Shown one piece after another: positions 1-6,308 of a stretch of DNA of 13,248 bases (positions are counted from its first letter, which is position 1; each line of letters opens with the position of its first letter). The notes under the pieces are model-generated. The model searched no databases and was not told where the DNA came from. It worked only from the letters and a program-made list of their open reading frames with translations. This stretch comes from WHSO01 sp050485485 (GTDB lineage: Bacteria; Pseudomonadota; Alphaproteobacteria; SMXQ01). The position numbers were made by a program, and so were the translations under genes. The stretch lies in the NCBI GenBank assembly GCA_050485485.1, contig JBJHBM010000050.1:1-13248 (forward strand). Reading direction: 5' to 3'.

Positions 1-165
1 GTCCGCGCCTTCGATCGCGGCGAACGGCGCCGGCGCGGGCCCGCGCCAGGGCGCGACCCGCCAGCCGTGCAGGCGTCCCGCGACGGCATCGATAAAAGCG
101 TCCTCGTCCGGCAGCGCGAAGGGCGCCGGCAGGGTATCGAAGCGATAGAGTCGCTGGCGAGACAT
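1..165 (-). CDS. Hypothetical protein, N-terminal 55 residues only (gene runs off the left edge)
   Basis: An open minus-strand frame starts at ATG 165-163 and stays open to base 1, so only the first 55 codons are visible. The peptide begins MSRQRLYRFDTLPAPFALPD and continues with an Ala/Pro/Trp-rich stretch (HGWRVAPWRGPAPAPF). No signal peptide, membrane segment or recognisable motif is seen in this part. No strong Shine-Dalgarno sequence precedes the ATG; a TTG seven codons upstream in frame could be an alternative start. I do not recognise the family. Its codon use matches the neighbouring genes. It reads in the same direction as the small Gly-rich gene 69 bases upstream of its start, so the two could share a transcript. 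A GC-rich inverted repeat lies between them. Confidence 0.6.
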   Translation of the reverse strand, partial: MSRQRLYRFDTLPAPFALPDEDAFIDAVAGRLHGWRVAPWRGPAPAPFAAIEGAD

Positions 166-192
166 GGGGCAGCCCGTCGGCAAGGCGCGGCG

Positions 193-207
193 CGCCGGGG
201 CCCGGCG
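193..207 (-). terminator. GC-rich inverted repeat between two minus-strand genes, possible terminator
   Basis: CGCCGGG and CCCGGCG flank a single G, a perfect 7+1+7 inverted repeat. It lies just downstream of the stop codon of the small gene (stop at 236-234) on the minus strand. As RNA it would form a stem of about six pairs with a three-base loop. No U-tract follows, so intrinsic termination is uncertain. In DNA this GC-rich it may be a chance palindrome. Confidence 0.25.
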
Positions 208-233
208 GCGCGGGTGTGGATTCGGGGCCGCGC

Positions 234-452
234 TCAGCCCGGCAGGGACCCGGGATCGCCGGGGTCGTCGCCGCCCTTGCCCTTGCCGGCGCCGCCCGCC
301 TTCGCGTCCTTGAGCACGGCGAGGGCGGGGGCGGCGTAGAGCGCGCCGGTCGCGAGCCCGAGCCGCACCAGCGCCGCGCGCCGGTCCATCGAAGGGTTCT
401 TGGACGGCGATTCCGTGGTTTTCGGCGTGCCGTCGGGAATTCTGTCGGTCAT
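234..452 (-). CDS. Small Gly-rich protein with a Tat-like signal, 72 aa
   Basis: The 72-residue product has a polar N-terminal arm (residues 1-22), then Asp-Arg-Arg (R24, R25), a hydrophobic Ala/Leu core (26-42) and APALA (41-45), which looks like a signal-peptidase site. The remainder, of about 27 residues, is Gly/Lys/Asp-rich and contains no Cys. The Arg-Arg plus moderately hydrophobic core resembles a twin-arginine signal peptide, but the Phe of the classical SRRxFLK motif is missing. The core could also act as a membrane anchor. The start at 452 is supported by GGGAG seven bases upstream; an internal ATG at codon 22 has no such site. The gene is divergent from the Old Yellow Enzyme gene, with 161 bases between starts. 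Its function is unknown, and the family is recognised only as a short signal-plus-tail type. Confidence 0.6.
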   Translation of the reverse strand: MTDRIPDGTPKTTESPSKNPSMDRRAALVRLGLATGALYAAPALAVLKDAKAGGAGKGKGGDDPGDPGSLPG

Positions 453-476
453 CGGAAGCTCCCGGAACGATGAGGG

Positions 477-507
477 AAAATAGCACGAAATGGGTAGGGT
501 GCGCCAA
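477..507 (-). promoter_or_regulatory. Candidate sigma70-type promoter for the small Gly-rich gene
   Basis: Read on the minus strand, TTGGCG (507-502) is followed after 18 or 19 bases by CTATTT or TATTTT (483-477). It lies about 25 bases upstream of the start codon at 452. The match is by eye and moderate. Confidence 0.3.
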
Positions 508-540
508 GAAAGCGTTGCGGAATATGCGGTTTCGATGCCC

Positions 541-569
541 TTTCGGACCCTCCGCGCGCGCGATATAAA
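541..569 (+). promoter_or_regulatory. Candidate sigma70-type promoter for the Old Yellow Enzyme gene
   Basis: TTTCGG (541-546), a 17-base spacer and TATAAA (564-569) form a good -35/-10 arrangement 44 bases upstream of the ATG at 614. The spacer is an alternating CG run. A ribosome binding site, AGGGAGAG, follows at 602-609. Confidence 0.45.
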
Positions 570-613
570 CCTCCCGAAGCCGGTCCAAAATCACCGTCCG
601 CAGGGAGAGAAAC

Positions 614-1720
614 ATGCCGGAAAGCCCGGAAACCGCCGTGCCCGGGGGCGCCGCCTTCGCCCCCTTCGCGCTCCGGGGGCTCGCGCTCCCCAACCGCATC
701 GTGCTCTCCCCGATGTGCATGTATTCGGCCGAGGACGGCACGGTCGGCGACTTCCAGCTGGTGCATCTGGGGGCGCGCGCGATGGGCGGCGCCGGGCTGG
801 TGATGACCGAGATGACGGCGGTGCGCGCCGACGGCCGCATCTCGCCGGGCTGCGCCGGGCTCTGGAAGGACGCCCATGTCGCGCCGTGGAAGCGGGTGAC
901 GGACTTCGTCCACGCCCATACCCCGGCGCGGATCGGCATCCAGCTTGCCCATGCCGGGCGCAAGGGCTCGGTGCCGGTGGCCTGGGAGCGCGGCGGCGGC
1001 GGCCTCGGCGCGCGCGGCTGGGAGACCGTCGCGCCCTCGGCGATCCCGTTCTCGACGTCGAGCCCGTGCCCGCGCGCCATGACCGCGGACGACATCGCCG
1101 CGGTCACCGCATGCTTCGCCGCCGCCACCGAACGCGCCCGCGACGCCGGCTTCGACATGATCGAGCTGCACATGGGCCACGGCTACCTGCTGTCGTCCTT
1201 CATGTCGCCGCTCTCCAACGCGCGCACCGACGGCTACGGCGGCAGCCTCGAGGCGCGCATGCGCTTCCCGCTCGAAGTGCTGCGCGCGGTGCGCGCGGCC
1301 TGGCCCGAGGACCGGCCGATCTCGGCGCGCATCTCGGCGATCGACTGGGAAGAGGGCGGCAATACCATCGAGGACGGCATCGAGATGTCGCGGATGCTGT
1401 TCGACGCCGGCCTCGACGTGGTGGACGTCTCGACCGGCAACGTCACCGGCGATCTGCGCCGCCCGGAGCTGCCCGGCCTGTTCCAGACGCCCTACGCGGA
1501 GGCCATCCGCAAGGCCACCCGCCGGCCGGTCATGACGGTCGGCAACATCCGCTCCATCGCCGACGCCAACGCCATCGTCGCCGAGGGCCGCGCCGACCTC
1601 TGCTGCGTCGGCCGCTGGCACCTGTTCGATCCCTATTTCGTGCGCCACGCCGCCCACGAGACCGGCGCCGAGGTGCCGTGGCCGAACCAGTACCTCAACG
1701 TGCGCCGCGCGTTGTCCTGA
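614..1720 (+). CDS. NADH:flavin oxidoreductase, Old Yellow Enzyme family (YqjM-like), 368 aa
   Basis: A single-domain FMN TIM-barrel ene-reductase, predicted cytosolic, that would reduce activated C=C bonds using NAD(P)H. Visible hallmarks are PMCMYSA with C35 and Y37 (the redox-tuning Cys and the Tyr of the YqjM subclass), QLAHAGRKGS with Q110, HMGHGYL with H186, H189 and Y191 (substrate-binding His pair), the SPLSNxRTDxYGGS signature (198-211), R238, and a C-terminal phosphate-binding region around VGNI (309-312). The length is normal for the family. The sequence HGYLLSSFMSPL and the ending PWPNQYLNVRR recall the oxidoreductase half of salicylyl-CoA/2-aminobenzoyl-CoA monooxygenase fusions. 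That resemblance is from memory, and the monooxygenase half is absent here. AGGGAGAG upstream supports the start. The gene ends 13 bases from the convergent RR1 stop. The natural substrate is unknown. Confidence 0.93.
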   Translation: MPESPETAVPGGAAFAPFALRGLALPNRIVLSPMCMYSAEDGTVGDFQLVHLGARAMGGAGLVMTEMTAVRADGRISPGCAGLWKDAHVAPWKRVTDFVHAHTPARIGIQLAHAGRKGSVPVAWERGGGGLGARGWETVAPSAIPFSTSSPCPRAMTADDIAAVTACFAAATERARDAGFDMIELHMGHGYLLSSFMSPLSNARTDGYGGSLEARMRFPLEVLRAVRAAWPEDRPISARISAIDWEEGGNTIEDGIEMSRMLFDAGLDVVDVSTGNVTGDLRRPELPGLFQTPYAEAIRKATRRPVMTVGNIRSIADANAIVAEGRADLCCVGRWHLFDPYFVRHAAHETGAEVPWPNQYLNVRRALS

Positions 1721-1733
1721 GGGGGCTGTCCCG

Positions 1734-2132
1734 TCAGGCGCGGCCGATCTGGGCGATGGCGGAGGTGACGAAGCGCGACAGGGTGCGCAGCGGCAACGGC
1801 TTCTCCAGCACGCCGAACACGTTGAGGCGCATCTGGTTGGCGCGGTAGAGAGATTCCGGATCGCCCGTCGTCAGGATGATCTTGGGCCGGTAGTCGTCGA
1901 GGTCTTGCAGCGACTTGGCCGCCGCGACCCCGTCCATGTGCGGCATCTTGATGTCCATGATGACGATCGCCGGCCGCTGGGTGCGGATCACGGTCACGGC
2001 CTCGACGCCGTCGCCGGCCTCGCGGGTAGGGATGCCCATGTCGTTGAGACAGAGGACGATCTCGCGCCGCTGCAGCGGGTCGTCGTCCACCACCAGCACG
2101 AGGGGCTGTCCCTGTTGCGGCGTTTCCATCAT
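1734..2132 (-). CDS. Receiver-only response regulator RR1, 132 aa
   Basis: A complete CheY-type receiver with no output domain. Acidic residues D16-D18, phosphoacceptor D60 (in IMDIKMP), T88 (IILTTGD) and K111 (LEKPLP) are in their expected places. ATG at 2132 overlaps the TGA of the upstream kinase (ATGA), indicating translational coupling. A second ATG follows immediately and could serve instead. The protein is a clear paralogue of RR3 (7073-7480): both share LQRREIV in helix 1 and a GDPxSLYRAN motif followed by RLxVFGxxEKPxPLRxLxRFV. It probably accepts phosphate from HK1. Having no DNA-binding domain, it must act by protein contact, relay phosphate onward, or serve as a phosphate sink. 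It is convergent with the oxidoreductase gene, with 13 bases between stops. Confidence 0.93.
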   Translation of the reverse strand: MMETPQQGQPLVLVVDDDPLQRREIVLCLNDMGIPTREAGDGVEAVTVIRTQRPAIVIMDIKMPHMDGVAAAKSLQDLDDYRPKIILTTGDPESLYRANQMRLNVFGVLEKPLPLRTLSRFVTSAIAQIGRA

Positions 2133-4924
2133 TTCCGGCCTCCTTCCGCGAGCGGTCCCGCCGCGCGCCTTCTTTCCTCGCCGAACGGGTCGGCCTCGTC
2201 CGTCTCGTCGCAGGTGGGCAGCACGATGTCGAAGCAGGCGCCGCCGCGCTCGGCATTCCGTGCCGTGATCGTCCCGCCCATCGCGGTCACGATCCCGTAG
2301 CTGATCGACAGCCCGAGCCCGGTACCCTTTCCTACGCCCTTGGTTGTGAAAAAGGGCTGAAACAGCTTGGGCAGGTTCGCGGGCGGGATGCCGCAGCCGC
2401 TGTCGGCGACGGTGATCCGCACCTGCCCTTCGGCCGGATCGTCCCGCACCGAGATGCTGACGCATTCCTCGGCCCAGCCCCGCCGGGTCTCGCGGCATTC
2501 CAGCAGCGCGTCGTGGGCATTGGACAGCAGGTTGATGACGACCTGCTCCAGCCGGTTGCCGCTGCCGCGCACCGGGCTGCAGGTTTCGGGCAGGTCGAGC
2601 CTGATCTCGACCGCATCGAGCGCGAGCTTGGCGTGCAGGAGCTGGCAGGCGGCCTGGACCGCCTCCACCGGGTTGAAGGTCTGGCGGTGGGCGCTTTCCT
2701 CCCGCCGCGCGAAGGTGCGGAGGTTGAGGATCAGCCCGCCGAGCTTCTCGCACTGGCCGCTGACCAGTTCCAGGACCTCCGTGAGGTAGGCCGGGTTCGC
2801 CGCGCCGCGCTCGATGCGCATCAGGGCGTTGTCGGCGGCCATGCGCATCACGCTGAGCGGCTGGTTGAGCTCGTGGGCCATGCCCGCCGCCATCTCGCCC
2901 AGCGTCGCGAGGCGCGAGGCCTGGACCAGCTGCTCCTGCATGGTGCGCTGCTCCGAGGTATCGCGGATATTGACGATGAAGATGTCCTGAACGCGCGACA
3001 TGACGACGTCCACGGGGAAGCGGGTGCCGTCGGTGCGCGCGCCCATAAACTCGCCGCGGAACAACGGCGGCACCGCGGGGACGAAATCGGCGGAGTCCTG
3101 GAAGAACGGGAACGACGGCAGCAGCACCGCGATGTGGGTGCTGAGGAGGTCCTGCTCGATCCGCCCGAAGATGTGCTTCGTGGCGGGGTTGCCCGACAGG
3201 ATGCAGCCGTTCGCGTCGAGCGTCAGGATCGCGTCGCCCGAGCTTTCGATGATGGCGCGCTGGCGCCGCTCGCTCAGCTCGACGCGCTGCTCGGCGAGCT
3301 TGCGTTCGGTCACGTCCATGTGCATGACCACGGCGCCGCTGACCTGGTCGCCGCCGACCGGCGCCACCAGCATGATCAGCCAGCGCGGCCGGTCGGGGGC
3401 GTGGCAGGCGTATTCGAGGGAGAACAGGCTGCGCCTCCCCTCCAGCACGTCGCGGATTCCGTCGATGGCCCATTCGGCCGGGCCCGTGAAGGTGAGCCGT
3501 GCGATTTCGAGATAGTCGCTGCCCACGAAGTCTTCGGTGCCGAGGCCCGTCTCGCGCGCGAACCGGCGCCATGCTTCGTTCACCGTGACGATGGTGCCGT
3601 GCCGGTCGAGCAGCATCACCGTGCTCGGCAGCGCGTCGAAGATCGCGGCCTGGACCGCGGAGGCGGCCTGCAGGCGGCCCATCGCGTCCCGGAGGGCGCC
3701 CGCCTGCCGGCGCTGTTCGGTGACGTCGTCGAACAGCGTCACCGCGCCGCCGCCCGGGAGCCGGTTGCGGCGGATCGAGAGGACGCGGCCGTTGGCCAGC
3801 TCGACCTCCTCGGCGGCGAACCTGGGGCTGTTCCATACCGCGTTGCGCCGGCGCAGGATCTCCTCGGGATCGCCCGCGCCGAAATGGCCGCGCGCGGCGA
3901 CGATACGCACCAGGTCGTCGCGCGACATGCCGACGTGGACCTCGCCTTCGCCGAAACCGAACATGCCGAGGAATTGCGGGTTGAAGGCGACCAGGCGGTT
4001 GTCGGCGTCGTAGGCGGTGAGTCCCGACAGCATATTCTCGAGGACGCCCCGCAGCAGCCCCATCTCGCGCCGCACCCGTTCGAGCTCCGCGACGCGCGCC
4101 GAAACGTCGCGCAGGATGATCGTGTGGAACCGCCGGTCACGGTGGTCGGTATGGGAGATCGCGCCCTCGGCGGTGAATTCGATGCCGTCGGCGCTCCGGC
4201 AGCGGAAGATGCGGTGGCCGCGCACGCGGGGAATGCCGGCGGGGCTTTCCTCCCCCAGCAGGAAGCGCCGGTCGGCGTCGGTCAGCGGTTGCGCCAGGAG
4301 CTGCCCGAACGGTCGCCCGGTCAACGGCGTACTGGCGGAGCTGAAAATGTCGGCGGCGGCGTGGTTGGCGTGATGGACCGTCAGCTCGTCGGTCACGACC
4401 AGGACCGGGTCGGTGGCCGAATCGAGAATGGCGGCAAGCGACTCCTCGGCCGAGGAGGTGCGCGTCGGCGCCCACAACACCACGGCGAAGCGCGGCACAC
4501 CGTCACGGCCGATGTCGGCGACGCGGGTGCCGATCGTGGGATGGCCGGGCACGCGGCCGAGGCGGATGAACTGGGTCTGCTGGCTGACGGCGCGCACCCT
4601 GGCCCAGCGATACAGATCCTTGAGCTGGCGCCCGTCGGCGGCACGGACGAAGGCGAGATCGGCGAATCCCAGTCCGATCAGGGACTCGGGCAGAGCGTCG
4701 AACAGCTTGGCCGCGGCCGGATTGGCGTAGCTGACGCGGGCCTCGGCATCGAACAGGAGCACCCCGAACGGGAAGCCGTCCACCAGCGCGGCGTCGAGGG
4801 CGGGATCGAGCGGGACACCGCCGCCGCGCGGCATCCGCCGGTCGCGCGCGAAACGCGATCCCGGCAGGCGATGGCCCTGCCGCATCCGCTTTCCCTGCCC
4901 GCCCTTTTTGCCCGCAATGGCCAT
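2129..4924 (-). CDS. HK1: soluble multi-PAS sensor histidine kinase, 931 aa
   Basis: A cytosolic sensor kinase with no membrane segment. The order is a basic N-terminal tail (1-33, about 11 Lys/Arg), five PAS-like segments (about 46-153, 160-280, 290-402, 424-540, 552-660), HisKA with H684 in GMAHELNQPL, and HATPase_c with N802 (NLLSNA), D841 (ADSGCGIP), the FFTTK F-box (about 858) and GKGTGLGLS (865-873). PAS3 is of the type that reads NMxxGLxxYDADxRLVxFN. The last two PAS domains and the kinase core are homologous to HK2. ATG 4924 is chosen because AAGGGAG lies five bases upstream; the open frame extends further upstream but runs into an AT-rich promoter-like region and SemiSWEET. It is translationally coupled to RR1. 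PAS ligands cannot be read from sequence; no haem or flavin signature was identified. Confidence 0.93.
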   Translation of the reverse strand: MAIAGKKGGQGKRMRQGHRLPGSRFARDRRMPRGGGVPLDPALDAALVDGFPFGVLLFDAEARVSYANPAAAKLFDALPESLIGLGFADLAFVRAADGRQLKDLYRWARVRAVSQQTQFIRLGRVPGHPTIGTRVADIGRDGVPRFAVVLWAPTRTSSAEESLAAILDSATDPVLVVTDELTVHHANHAAADIFSSASTPLTGRPFGQLLAQPLTDADRRFLLGEESPAGIPRVRGHRIFRCRSADGIEFTAEGAISHTDHRDRRFHTIILRDVSARVAELERVRREMGLLRGVLENMLSGLTAYDADNRLVAFNPQFLGMFGFGEGEVHVGMSRDDLVRIVAARGHFGAGDPEEILRRRNAVWNSPRFAAEEVELANGRVLSIRRNRLPGGGAVTLFDDVTEQRRQAGALRDAMGRLQAASAVQAAIFDALPSTVMLLDRHGTIVTVNEAWRRFARETGLGTEDFVGSDYLEIARLTFTGPAEWAIDGIRDVLEGRRSLFSLEYACHAPDRPRWLIMLVAPVGGDQVSGAVVMHMDVTERKLAEQRVELSERRQRAIIESSGDAILTLDANGCILSGNPATKHIFGRIEQDLLSTHIAVLLPSFPFFQDSADFVPAVPPLFRGEFMGARTDGTRFPVDVVMSRVQDIFIVNIRDTSEQRTMQEQLVQASRLATLGEMAAGMAHELNQPLSVMRMAADNALMRIERGAANPAYLTEVLELVSGQCEKLGGLILNLRTFARREESAHRQTFNPVEAVQAACQLLHAKLALDAVEIRLDLPETCSPVRGSGNRLEQVVINLLSNAHDALLECRETRRGWAEECVSISVRDDPAEGQVRITVADSGCGIPPANLPKLFQPFFTTKGVGKGTGLGLSISYGIVTAMGGTITARNAERGGACFDIVLPTCDETDEADPFGEERRRAAGPLAEGGRK
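2806..2941 (-). repeat. 136-base near-identical segment in HK1, shared with HK2
   Basis: This stretch encodes the phosphoacceptor helix of HK1 and aligns without gaps to 8171-8306 in HK2. By eye, 130 of 136 bases match, and all six differences are at synonymous third positions. Flanking kinase sequence is homologous but visibly more diverged. Confidence 0.85.
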
Positions 4925-5037
4925 GTCGCTCCCTTGACGACATGAATGAAGAATAGGTTCGCTCCGATAAAACGCGATAGCAAGCCATATAATATAGATG
5001 GTTAAGCTTGCGTAAGGATCGGTACCGCCGGCGGCTC
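4925..5037 (-). promoter_or_regulatory. AT-rich intergenic region, probable HK1-RR1 promoter
   Basis: This 113-base gap between SemiSWEET and HK1 contains an AT-rich island (about 4965-5005) that contrasts with the GC-rich surroundings. On the minus strand, TTAACC, 17 bases, then TGCTAT is one possible promoter; other TATA-like hexamers overlap it, so no single one is assigned. A CCGCCGGCGG palindrome (5025-5034) lies just after the SemiSWEET stop but has no loop or U-run of terminator type. Confidence 0.4.
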
Positions 5038-5301
5038 CTATTTGAAGCGCAGCTTGGCGGCCAGGATGGCAAGCGCGAGGGCGAGCGTGACCGCGTTGGC
5101 GATCAGGAGCGGCACGTCCGCAAGCAGGATGCCGTAGGTCAGCCACAGGGCAATGCCTACCGTCAGCATCAGGAACATGCCGAGCGAGACATCCCCGGTG
5201 GAACGGGTGCGCCATGCCTTCAGCGCCTGGGGCACGAAGGCGGTGGTGGTGAGGGCCGCGGCCGCCAGCCCGACCGCGGTGATCCAGGCGTCGGCGCTCA
5301 T
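5038..5301 (-). CDS. SemiSWEET-type sugar transporter (PQ-loop/MtN3 half-transporter), 87 aa
   Basis: A three-helix membrane protein of the bacterial SemiSWEET family. Members dimerise to form one facilitative sugar pore. Helices lie at about 7-27, 38-59 and 63-83. The PQ hinge is in FVPQALKAW (22-30), the conserved TGDVSLGMF loop follows at 35-43, and WLTYG (53-57) and PLLIAN (64-69) supply the Trp and Asn expected in the sugar-binding pocket. The length is typical. The start at 5301 is preferred over an upstream in-frame ATG at 5346 because it gives the normal family length and because its ATG overlaps the TGA of the preceding small ORF (ATGA). It has no strong ribosome binding site of its own, which fits coupled translation. 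The sugar transported cannot be told. Confidence 0.9.
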   Translation of the reverse strand: MSADAWITAVGLAAAALTTTAFVPQALKAWRTRSTGDVSLGMFLMLTVGIALWLTYGILLADVPLLIANAVTLALALAILAAKLRFK

Positions 5302-5450
5302 ATGACCGCCGCGCGAAGCAGGCCGGCCCGCCGCGCGGCGAACCATTGCAGCAGGGCGTCGAGCGAAAGGCGCCGGTTGTCGAACACGCCGGACGCGAGA
5401 AGGCGTTCCGGGCGTGCCCCGGTCGCGGTCAGCTCGTTGTCTGAGGACAT
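5298..5450 (-). CDS. Possible small protein of 50 aa, coupled to SemiSWEET
   Basis: ATG 5450 opens a 50-codon frame ending at TGA 5300-5298, which overlaps the SemiSWEET start as ATGA. The peptide has an acidic/polar start and a C-terminal half (SLDALLQWFAARRAGLLRAA) that could form an amphipathic, Arg-containing helix. No family is recognised. Against it, there is no clear Shine-Dalgarno sequence before the ATG, and the same frame stays open well upstream, as often happens in GC-rich DNA. In favour is the stop/start overlap, which is the same junction seen at HK1-RR1 and HK3-RR4. It may be a real leader cistron or only a ribosome-delivery ORF. Confidence 0.4.
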   Translation of the reverse strand: MSSDNELTATGARPERLLASGVFDNRRLSLDALLQWFAARRAGLLRAAVI

Positions 5451-5486
5451 GGGAAGACTGTCGGTCCCTACGTTCGCGCCGGGGCC

Positions 5487-5516
5487 AGCATAAGCTCCGC
5501 CGCCGATTTCGTACAG
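5487..5516 (-). promoter_or_regulatory. Weak candidate promoter for the small ORF-SemiSWEET unit
   Basis: On the minus strand CTGTAC (5516-5511), 18 bases, then TATGCT (5492-5487) lies about 37 bases upstream of the ATG at 5450. The -35 match is poor. It is listed because the unit needs a promoter after the RR2 gene, and this is the best match I saw in 5451-5601. Confidence 0.22.
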
Positions 5517-5585
5517 GGGATGCGTCGTGCGCCGCCGTCGTGTGCCAAGTCCATCATCGAGGACTGATTGTTCGCGTATCCGCTG

Positions 5586-5601
5586 CCTTCCCGCCGGGAG
5601 G
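5586..5601 (-). terminator. Stem-loop directly after the RR2 stop codon, possible terminator
   Basis: On the minus strand CCTCCC, loop GGC, then GGGAAGG can pair into a six-pair stem with one bulged A. It begins immediately after the TAG of RR2. There is no U-tract, so it may be Rho-assisted or only a 3'-end stabilising hairpin. Confidence 0.35.
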
Positions 5602-6279
5602 CTACTTGGAGAGGCGACCAGCCTGCAGGACGCGGGCACCGTCCGTGCTGGCGCGCAGGAACAGCGCAGCCGCCTGGGTACGGTTGCTGACACCGAGCTT
5701 GCGCAGCAGGCTGCGGACATGCAGCTTCACCGTAACCTCCTGGAGGCTGAGGCTGCGGCCGATCTCCTTGTTCGAGGCGCCATCCTTGAGAAGTCCCCAG
5801 ACCTCGGCTTCGCGCCGGGTGAGGTTCGTCACGGCGGGAACGGCAGGTTGCGCGGCTGCCGTAGGGGATGGCGCGCTCACCCAGTCGAGCAGCGGCGGCG
5901 GTAGGTAGCGGCCGCCCGAGAGCATCAGGTGAATCGCTCCCTGGATCTCCGATATTCCGAGGGTCTTGGGGATGAAACCGGCAGCGCCTCGCGCGAGGGC
6001 GCTCATGATGTCGTCGCGGGCGATCGAGCCGGACATGATCGCGGTGGGGATCGCAGGCCAGCGGCGCCGTAGCATCTCGAGGCCCCTAAGGCCGTCCGTT
6101 CCCGGCATGTAGAGGTCAAGGATCACGAGATCGACGGCGACGCCCTGTTCGAGCACCGTCACGGTCGCATCGAACGAATCGGTTTCCACCACTTCCGGCG
6201 TGCCCTCCATGAGGGCAATGCAGTCGCGAAACCCGCGCCGGATCAGGGCATGGTCGTCGGCAAGCACGATTGTTGCCAT
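5602..6279 (-). CDS. RR2: NarL/FixJ-type response regulator with LuxR HTH, 225 aa, no adjacent cognate kinase
   Basis: A receiver plus DNA-binding regulator. The receiver has D8 and D9 (LADDH), phosphoacceptor D55 (VILDLYMPGTDG), S83 (IMSGS) and K105 (FIPK). A Pro/Ala-rich linker follows (about 140-156). A LuxR_C helix-turn-helix spans about 157-215, with LTRREAEVWGLL, NKEIGRSLSLQEVTVKLHVRSL and LRKLGVSNRTQA. The start at 6279 is fixed by TAGGAGA six bases upstream and by the N-terminus MATIVLADDH; an in-frame ATG at 6357 is rejected. It is divergent from the LapG-like gene (138 bases between starts) and transcribed alone. No kinase gene is directly attached, so it is an orphan by position, and HK1, HK2 and HK3 are all possible partners. 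It likely binds sites in the shared intergenic region. Confidence 0.93.
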   Translation of the reverse strand: MATIVLADDHALIRRGFRDCIALMEGTPEVVETDSFDATVTVLEQGVAVDLVILDLYMPGTDGLRGLEMLRRRWPAIPTAIMSGSIARDDIMSALARGAAGFIPKTLGISEIQGAIHLMLSGGRYLPPPLLDWVSAPSPTAAAQPAVPAVTNLTRREAEVWGLLKDGASNKEIGRSLSLQEVTVKLHVRSLLRKLGVSNRTQAAALFLRASTDGARVLQAGRLSK

Positions 6280-6292
6280 TGTTTCTCCTACC

Positions 6293-6308
6293 GGGGTATG
6301 TGCACCCC
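6293..6308 (-). promoter_or_regulatory. Hairpin in the RR2 5' leader just upstream of its ribosome binding site
   Basis: On the minus strand GGGGT, six bases (GCACAT), then ACCCC forms a 5-bp stem. The overlapping GGTATG/CATACC inverted repeat (6295-6313) gives an alternative pairing. The Shine-Dalgarno AGGAGA follows within a few bases. It could be an RNA stem that modulates RR2 translation, or a DNA operator; the sequence alone does not decide. Confidence 0.35.

Noticed and set aside
497..506. GGGTGCGCCA matches the 3' end of tRNA-Arg, suggesting an att site for an island bounded by the tRNA
   Set aside because: The match is only 10 bases and is in the opposite orientation to the tRNA, so it cannot be a direct-repeat attachment site. 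No integrase is present.
449..1657. Long minus-strand open frame opposite the oxidoreductase gene
   Set aside because: It is a shadow of the Old Yellow Enzyme gene; the translation is Arg/Ala/Gly-rich low complexity with no motif, while the plus strand has full family hallmarks.
2513..4945. 810-codon plus-strand open frame opposite HK1
   Set aside because: GC-rich third-position shadow. The product is His/Arg/Ala-rich without domains, and the minus strand encodes an intact kinase.
5302..5346. Longer SemiSWEET with a start at 5346
   Set aside because: It adds 15 Arg/Gly-rich residues before the first helix, exceeds the usual family length and lies inside the upstream ORF; the ATGA-coupled start at 5301 fits better.
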